Positions 45,283 through 50,550 of a stretch of 50,550 bases of DNA are shown piece after piece. The translations under genes and the position numbers were made by a program. Where the stretch lies: assembly GCA_022925895.1 (NCBI GenBank), contig JAKSYS010000463.1, positions 1 through 50,550 of the forward strand, given 5' to 3'. The DNA is from Fragilaria crotonensis. Taxonomy: Eukaryota; Bacillariophyta; Fragilariophyceae; Fragilariales; Fragilariaceae. Below the pieces are notes generated by a model. It was not told the DNA's origin. It worked only from the letters and a program-made list of their open reading frames with translations, and did no database searches. Numbering within the stretch: the stretch's first letter is position 1; the number at the start of each line of letters is the position of its first letter.

Positions 45283-47417
45283 ATGCAGAGCAGTCTCCTT
45301 AATCACTCATTGGTGGTGGGAGTCACCATTCTGCAACAAGAAAAGCACGAGTTGGACGAAAAATGCCTGCTCCTCCAATCTGTGAGCGGACTGAACGAAT
45401 GTGGGGTATCTTGTCTTGAAGCATCGAACAGCGGAGACGCGATCGAGATTTTCGACAAAGCACTCCATAGGCTTCATTCTCAATCATATTTTGACGATAC
45501 CTGCCCTTTGACAAGCTCAAATTCAATTTCTGGTTCCAACACTGGCGTTTCACCGCGTTCCAAAATCAGTTACATCTACCAAAGGGGAGAATACGACGAA
45601 GGCATGAATGCCTTCTCACGGCCGATTCGTATTCAATCTTTTGCTTTCTCCGAGGCAACAGGCAGTTGCTTGATATCAGCGATCCTGTTCAATAAAGGGC
45701 TTGCTCATGCTTGCCATGGGAACGACGAGGCTGCGCTGGGCTGTTTTCGCGGAGCTTGCGAAGTCTCGAAGAGTAATGTGGCATGCGCATCCAACCTCTT
45801 TTCTATCCTTCATAGCATTGGGTATTTACAATACCGGAATAATTTGCACGCTGAATCACTTCAGACCTTCACCGATGCCCTCAATCTGGCTGCGAACATC
45901 TATGGCCAAAACAGTCTGGAAGCCGCCGCTACTCTCAATTGCCTTGGCGTACTGCATTTTCACATGAGTAATGCGGATACGGGGAAAGCCATGCAGTGCT
46001 ACATCGCTTCTCTGTTGATTCGAAGAGACTTTCTAGGTGATCACCATCGCGATGTGGCGACCACCTTGAACAACATTGGTCGAGTGTACTACATGGAACG
46101 CGACTACGACAGTGCTCTTGCGACGTATCAAGAGGCATTGCGAAGCAGAAGGTTGGCCTTGGGTAACAACCACCTCGATGTTGCAGCTACCATTTACAAC
46201 ACGGGCCAAACGTATCATCAAAAGGGGGAGCTTGATCAGGCCCTGGAGCTCTACATGGAGTTTTTGCGAATCGCTGTACCGAAGGTCGGCACGGACCACC
46301 GTGATGTATCCATTATGTACAAAAGTATTGCCCAGATCTATCAGGAACAAGGAAAGTTCAGTGAAGCAATTGATCTCTATAAAAAGGCTTTGGAATCAGG
46401 CTGTGCGGCTCTTGGAGACTGCCACCCTGAAACTGCCTCAACTCTGAATAAGCTGGGCAACCTTTACTACGAAATGGGCGATTTCAACACGGCCATGAAT
46501 ATGTATCAGCGTGGTTTGAAAGTTGAGAGGCTGGTTCTTCCTCGACTCCATCCAAATATTGCTGTGACGCTGACGAACATTGGTCAGATCTACAAGCACA
46601 GAGGAGACTTTGTATCGTCTCTTCGAGCGTATAGGGAGGCCCTTTCTCTGCAACGTTTATCGTTGGGCAATTTTCACCCTGACATTGCCATTACTCTGTC
46701 AAGCATGGCCTTGATTCACTACCAAAACAGAAACTATGAGCGCGCGCTTGATTTATATCAGGAGGTTCTTCACATTCGGCGAGATCATTACACCGATGAT
46801 CACGAAGACGCTGCATCTACTTTGAACTCAATCGGACTAGTACTCTTCAAGCTTGGACTTCATCAAATGGCTATGCAAAGTTTTACGGAGAGTCTCAACA
46901 TCCGTCGAGCAAGACTAGGGCCTGATCACCGCGAGGTGGCCATCGTTTTGTACAACATCGCAACACTACACGGAGCGTGGTGAAGAAGAGGAAGCGATGC
47001 GATGCTATAGGAGACACTTCGCGTCGAGCGCCAAGCCCTTGGCTCTGACCACATCGATGTCGCTGTTACATTACAACACATTGGTTTGCTGTTTCAGCAA
47101 CGTGGCGATCGCGACCAGGCACTGTTTTACTACAACGCGGCGCTGGACATTCAACGTCACAAGCAGAATGCCAATGACGAAGCCAACAACAACATCAATC
47201 AGACAGAGGGAGTCACACGTCTTTGCCAAACGCTCAATGGCATTGCCAACGTTTACCTCCAAAGCGGTCTTGCAGCAGAAGCAGTGAAGTATCTCACAAT
47301 GCTGCCCGAATATTGCTCTGCGCCGGTCGTAGCGTCGACGAATTGCAGCTGTCAAACCTTCACATGACGCTCTACGGGCTATCCATCGTGCATCCGGAAG
47401 CTGCTGCGGCAGCATAA
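45283..47417 (+). CDS. Kinesin-light-chain-like TPR protein 2 (frame broken near the 3' end)
   Basis: Paralog of the TPR gene at 30076-32394. ATG at 45283 opens 566 clean codons: an N-terminal region with SYIYQRGEYDEGMNAFSRP, then consecutive 42-residue TPRs such as VATTLNNIGRVYYMERDYDS, TLNKLGNLYYEMGDFNTAMN and TLTNIGQIYKHRGDFVSSLR. The frame stops at 46983 (LYNIATLHGAW). The same repeats continue in other frames: ERGEEEEAMRCYR near 46975-47013, then ETLRVERQALG, HIGLLFQQRGDRDQALFYYN and LNGIANVYLQSGLAAEAVKY (to about 47300), and finally ELQLSNLHMTLYGLSIVHPE to AAAA-stop at 47417, which mirrors the end of the paralog. Three small losses (near 46973, 47010, 47310) explain the breaks. Either a decaying gene or local sequence error. 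Confidence 0.8.
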
Positions 47418-48717
47418 GGGTGTCAAATCAGCTATTACTAGAAATACGCCGAGTAGTTGTTTCACATTACTATCATGTTCAAACGTCTTTTCAATCCATC
47501 TTCTCACTTCACATCACGCGGCTCTCCCTCTCCTTACACATATGCATACATGTAGAAACTCTAGTAGAGAGACTGTTTTTAGTGCTACTAGTACGCTCTA
47601 CTAGTAACCGTGATATCTTTTTTAGATCTCTGACATAGCGTTCCTGGGGTATAGTAGTGCTTCTACTGTAGTACTGTACTACTTCTCGGATTACCAGGAG
47701 GTTCCGGAATATTGACTTTTTCACTATACTGGAGTACTGTACACGCTGCATTATCGAATGCTTCCTCTCCACCGTAGGTTTTTCATTGTTCAATGGATGG
47801 ACAAAGCCATGACAATCCGAAACGTCAGCATCGGTTCTGTCATATGCGATAAATTGATGCGAAAAAGATATACTTGGTACATCTACCGACTTGAATAGGA
47901 TGGCATTTTAAAATCTGTCCGTTTCTTATTTAGGGGTAATGGCAGAAAATGATAAATTTGGACTGAAGATTTCGCCTTCTGAAGCAAACGCGGAAGCGAA
48001 TGCTTGTGGAAGGAAACGCTTCCAGATTTACTCCCATGGAAGAAACGCTTCAACCAATAGCAGGAACGAGCTCGTCCAGCCCTACGATATAGACCGTGCT
48101 CCACCGTCTGCGACGAGGTCCCGCAAGAGGAAACCCATAATGCAAAACGGGTCACTGAAGGAATGCGACGAACGTCGGAAGCGAAACGCTAAGCGAAATG
48201 CTTCACATAAAGCGAAACGTTTCAGTCGAACCGAATATTCGTTTATCCCTACACTGTAAACGTCTATTTTGAAGTCATACACGTTCTATTTATATGCCTG
48301 AATTTTTGCATCAATCGATGTGACATTTTATCATTAAATAAACTTTTTGTCGTGGTCGCGATTGACGTTTTGTAGCATGGATTCTTTTTGCTTCATGATA
48401 GCATGATGCATGATTTATCACGTGGGAAATCTGCAGATTCGACGTGGTGCAGTACTCCGTATACAGTAAAAAGCCAAAATTCCGGAACCTCCAGAAGTAG
48501 CGAAGTCCTAAAATCAAACGCGCCATCGCTCGTTGTACTGGCTTGTATGCGTACTGTAGTACCATGTCCCTTTGGAAATGTGCGACTTGATAGAGTCCCG
48601 TAGAAACACCGTTCAATTTTGCGCTTGAATCAGTTGTTGTGTCCACGACGACGAAGCTGCGACGGCAAAGCATTTTGTACTTACCTATCATCCATCATTT
48701 TCATCATCGTCGTCATC
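47418..48717. other. Intergenic with repeated GAAACGCTTC-type motif
   Basis: No convincing gene. A 106-codon frame at 47939-48259 (ATG start, Lys/Arg/Ser-rich) is made largely of repeated motif. GAAACGCTTC occurs at 48013-48022 and 48042-48051, with variants near 47996, 48183 and 48194, and the palindrome GAAACGTTTC at 48214-48223. CTAGTAG-type words are frequent at 47560-47720. Confidence 0.4.
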
Positions 48718-49617
48718 ATGGGTGCTTGTTGTTGTCCATGCCTGAGAGGTGGGGGAAGCGGTGCGACCAAAGAGTCCGAAATGACAAACAAACGAAAGAC
48801 GGCTCCGGCGCCAGGGTCCAAAGGGAAGTCCATGGCGATTTCGAGAAAAATGTCGGCACCTTCCGTAGAGATTACAGATGTCATGAAGGTGCGTGTAGGT
48901 GTTGTTGCATGCATGCGTGGCATCGTATGTCTTGGAAGATAAAGCACTATCGAACGGAGCTGTTGTCTCACAGAAAGATTCTTCTTGTTTTGTTTTCTCA
49001 ACCGGTCCAACTGTCACACGATTCATACTTCCAACTCTGCTGACATGCATCTCCTTGTAGCAACAGGTCTCTGGGAGTGGGCTTGCTTTGGCAGGGGTTT
49101 CAATTGAGCAGGATGCCGCATATTGGGAATGGCAGTTGGAGATACCTGCAGGTAAATCGGACGACGTCATGTTTGGACTCACAACCAGCAAAGACGGGTC
49201 TTTCTATCGTGCACTAGACGAAGGCGACGAAGGTGAGGACAAATTGAATCTATCCGGTACATGTTGTTGTTGTATACTGTTTCCAAAGACACCGACTAAC
49301 TTTAGAAAAATACGTGGGCCACAGCGACACCTCAAACGAATGGAACAGCGCTTATGAAAAAAGTTCCTGTCCAGGATGGGGATACTGTGGGGGTCGCGGT
49401 ACAGCAATCTGATCTGCCGATGGTACAATTCCTTGTCAACGGAGAACCCCTCCACGAATTAGCCATCAATCGGTTCCGAGGAACTGTTTATCCTGCAGTT
49501 TTTCTGCCTGCAGGCGAATCCGTCACCGCGACGCTGGTTTTGGATGAAAACGACTTTCGACAATTGTCGCCTCATGCACGCTTTGGACCGGTCATTGTGT
49601 CGCGTGGGCTCATATAA
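48718..49617 (+). CDS. SPRY-domain-like protein with N-terminal lipidation motif (211 aa, 3 exons)
   Basis: Exons 48718-48888, 49061-49232 and 49325-49617 join to 636 coding bases with no internal stop. Introns are GTGCGT...TTGTAG (172 bp, phase 0) and GTGAGG...CCACAG (92 bp, phase 1). The nearer acceptor TTTAG at 49305 would shift the frame, which is why I use 49324. The protein starts MGACCCPC: Gly2 and the following Cys cluster look like a myristoylation/palmitoylation signal, so attachment to a membrane is likely. After a basic Ser/Lys-rich stretch comes a SPRY-like beta domain: YWEWQLEIPAG, VMFGLTTSKDGSF, VPVQDGDTVGVAVQQ, MVQFLVNGEPL and RGTVYPAVFLPAGESV. SPRY domains bind protein partners; the partner is unknown. 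It is convergent with the fluoride channel gene. Confidence 0.72.
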
Positions 49618-49847
49618 GAATCCAATCAGCATCATGCGCTGTGTCATTGAATGAGACGTTGTCATTGTGTCGAGAGCGCACCGCACTCGAAGGCACAGTT
49701 TTCCCTCGAAGTCTCATCGTCTTCCCTGTGTCGTCGTGGTGATTGCTGCTTCTGCTGCCCTAAAACAAAATTGTAAAAATGACCTAACAAAAATATTTAC
49801 ATGGCTGTCCGCTATTGTACTCCGAGTACGTAATGCACCGACACATC
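49618..49847. other. Convergent intergenic spacer
   Basis: 230 bp between the ends of the SPRY gene and the fluoride-channel gene; it must contain both 3' ends. No gene seen. Confidence 0.4.
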
Positions 49848-50381
49848 TCAGCGAGGCAGAACTCGCTTCACAAGCGCCATCCCTGCGGCCGCCGCCCCAA
49901 CGCTTCCCACATTATTCACCAAAATGTACTTCAAGGCCATTGAAGTCTGACCTTTCACAATCCATTGGACAACGTCCACTGAGTAAGTTGAAAATGTAGT
50001 GAACGATCCACAGAATCCGACACCCAACATGAGTTTCGTCCGCGCCGACAAACCTCCTTTGAACAGTGTAGATTCCGGTGCTTGTGATATGCCACCCAAC
50101 AAGAAAGATCCCACAATATTAATACCGGCCGTGTGCCATCCCACCATCCATGATGATGGAGAAGGACTACCAAGAGTACTACTACCACCGCCAGACATTT
50201 TTCGTTCCAAACTCGTGGTGACGAGCCGACCCACCTGATAGCGACAAAACGCACCGCACACTGCGCCTGTTCCAAGTGCCACTGCATCCAAAGGAAGCAT
50301 GCCGATCATCCTGCAAATCAAGATGATTGGATCCTGGAGGAAACAAAGTGCGAGATGAAGATTAAAGATACAGGGATGCAA
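49848..50381 (-). CDS. crcB: CrcB/Fluc-family fluoride channel (up to 177 aa)
   Basis: Membrane protein expected to let fluoride leave the cell. Family hallmarks are visible: GAVCGAFCRYQVGR (residues 39-52) in the first helix, AGINIVGSFLLGG (85-97) with the conserved Asn, and GFCGSFTTFSTYS (122-134), the Phe/Thr signature of the pore. About four hydrophobic segments fit one CrcB domain, the bacterial-type half-channel that works as a dimer; fungal FEX proteins fuse two. The first 24 residues (MHPCIFNLHLAL...) do not look like the family, and the sequence just before Met25 reads TTGATTTGCAG/GATG, a possible splice acceptor, so the true start may be Met25 (50309) or Met28 (50300), or an upstream exon may exist. 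A Ser/Gly-rich loop (63-77) is longer than usual. Confidence 0.85.
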   Translation of the reverse strand: MHPCIFNLHLALCFLQDPIILICRMIGMLPLDAVALGTGAVCGAFCRYQVGRLVTTSLERKMSGGGSSTLGSPSPSSWMVGWHTAGINIVGSFLLGGISQAPESTLFKGGLSARTKLMLGVGFCGSFTTFSTYSVDVVQWIVKGQTSMALKYILVNNVGSVGAAAAGMALVKRVLPR

Positions 50382-50550
50382 TTCAGATGCAATGGCAGGA
50401 ATTTGATGGAGAACTGTGTGATTTTAATCGGCCTTCATGTGGGTACATACATGCTGTTTTACTTCTTGCATCATTTTTTAGCATTGGTGGACGCAATCGA
50501 CAGTAGTTTGAAATTCAGTATTGCAGTACCTTCCGGGTATCACTACGAGT
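50382..50550. other. Window end, upstream of the fluoride channel gene
   Basis: Promoter side of the minus-strand fluoride-channel gene; GTATGTACC on the minus strand near 50450 could be an intron donor of an upstream exon. Nothing else seen. Confidence 0.3.

Noticed and set aside
47939..48259. A 106-codon protein gene
   Set aside because: ATG-initiated but made of repeated motif, with biased Lys/Arg/Ser content and no family signature; better explained as repeat DNA.
49233..49305. Second intron of the SPRY gene ending at TTTAG (49305)
   Set aside because: It shifts the frame away from the conserved VPVQDGDTVGV segment; the acceptor at 49324 keeps it.
1..50550. CRISPR array, bacterial operons or rRNA genes
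   Set aside because: No regularly spaced repeats, no ribosome-binding-site-driven gene clusters and no rRNA-like sequence were seen; introns and element types are eukaryotic.

Overview
The window reads as a piece of a eukaryotic algal nuclear genome, most likely a pennate diatom or another stramenopile. Supports are short GT-AG introns, a Copia-type retrotransposon of the kind abundant in diatoms (protease motif DSHAD), paralogous kinesin-light-chain-like TPR genes and widely spaced host genes. The organism call is inference; the sequence does not name the species.

Layout. Positions 1-20458 are a nest of mobile elements. A non-LTR (LINE) retrotransposon on the minus strand, with a nucleic-acid-binding ORF1 and an ORF2 carrying endonuclease, reverse transcriptase, RNase H and a terminal Cys/His cluster, is cut inside ORF1 by a 12.1-kb DNA element (6806-18938). 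Removing that element and one copy of a 2-bp target duplication rejoins ORF1 in frame. The inserted element has three genes: a Plavaka/KDZ-like transposase (plus), a convergent minus-strand gene joining a GNAT acetyltransferase, a Ulp1-type (C48) cysteine protease and a second papain-like protease module, and a plus-strand spliced gene of unknown function. A 168-bp sequence is duplicated between the two divergent genes.

21010-23058 is an intact host gene, OB-fold-like modules fused to a SAM methyltransferase. 23364-29865 is a complete Copia element with two identical-looking 194-bp LTRs and a 4-bp target duplication. 30076-32394 is a TPR gene. 32.4-45.3 kb is poor in recognisable genes and holds a broken piggyBac transposase (42.25-43.96 kb), a possible tRNA-derived SINE, several strong hairpins and orphan coding fragments. 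45283-47417 is a second TPR gene, paralogous to the first. The right end has a small SPRY-domain gene with a lipidation-type N-terminus and two introns, convergent with a CrcB/Fluc-type fluoride channel gene.

A pattern runs through the window. Frames of the long single-copy genes are mostly clean, while the mobile elements are broken many times, nearly always by loss of one base, often in a short homopolymer. The Copia element shows this although its LTRs look identical. That suggests uncorrected long-read deletion errors in repeats rather than old decay, so the 12.1-kb element may in reality be intact.
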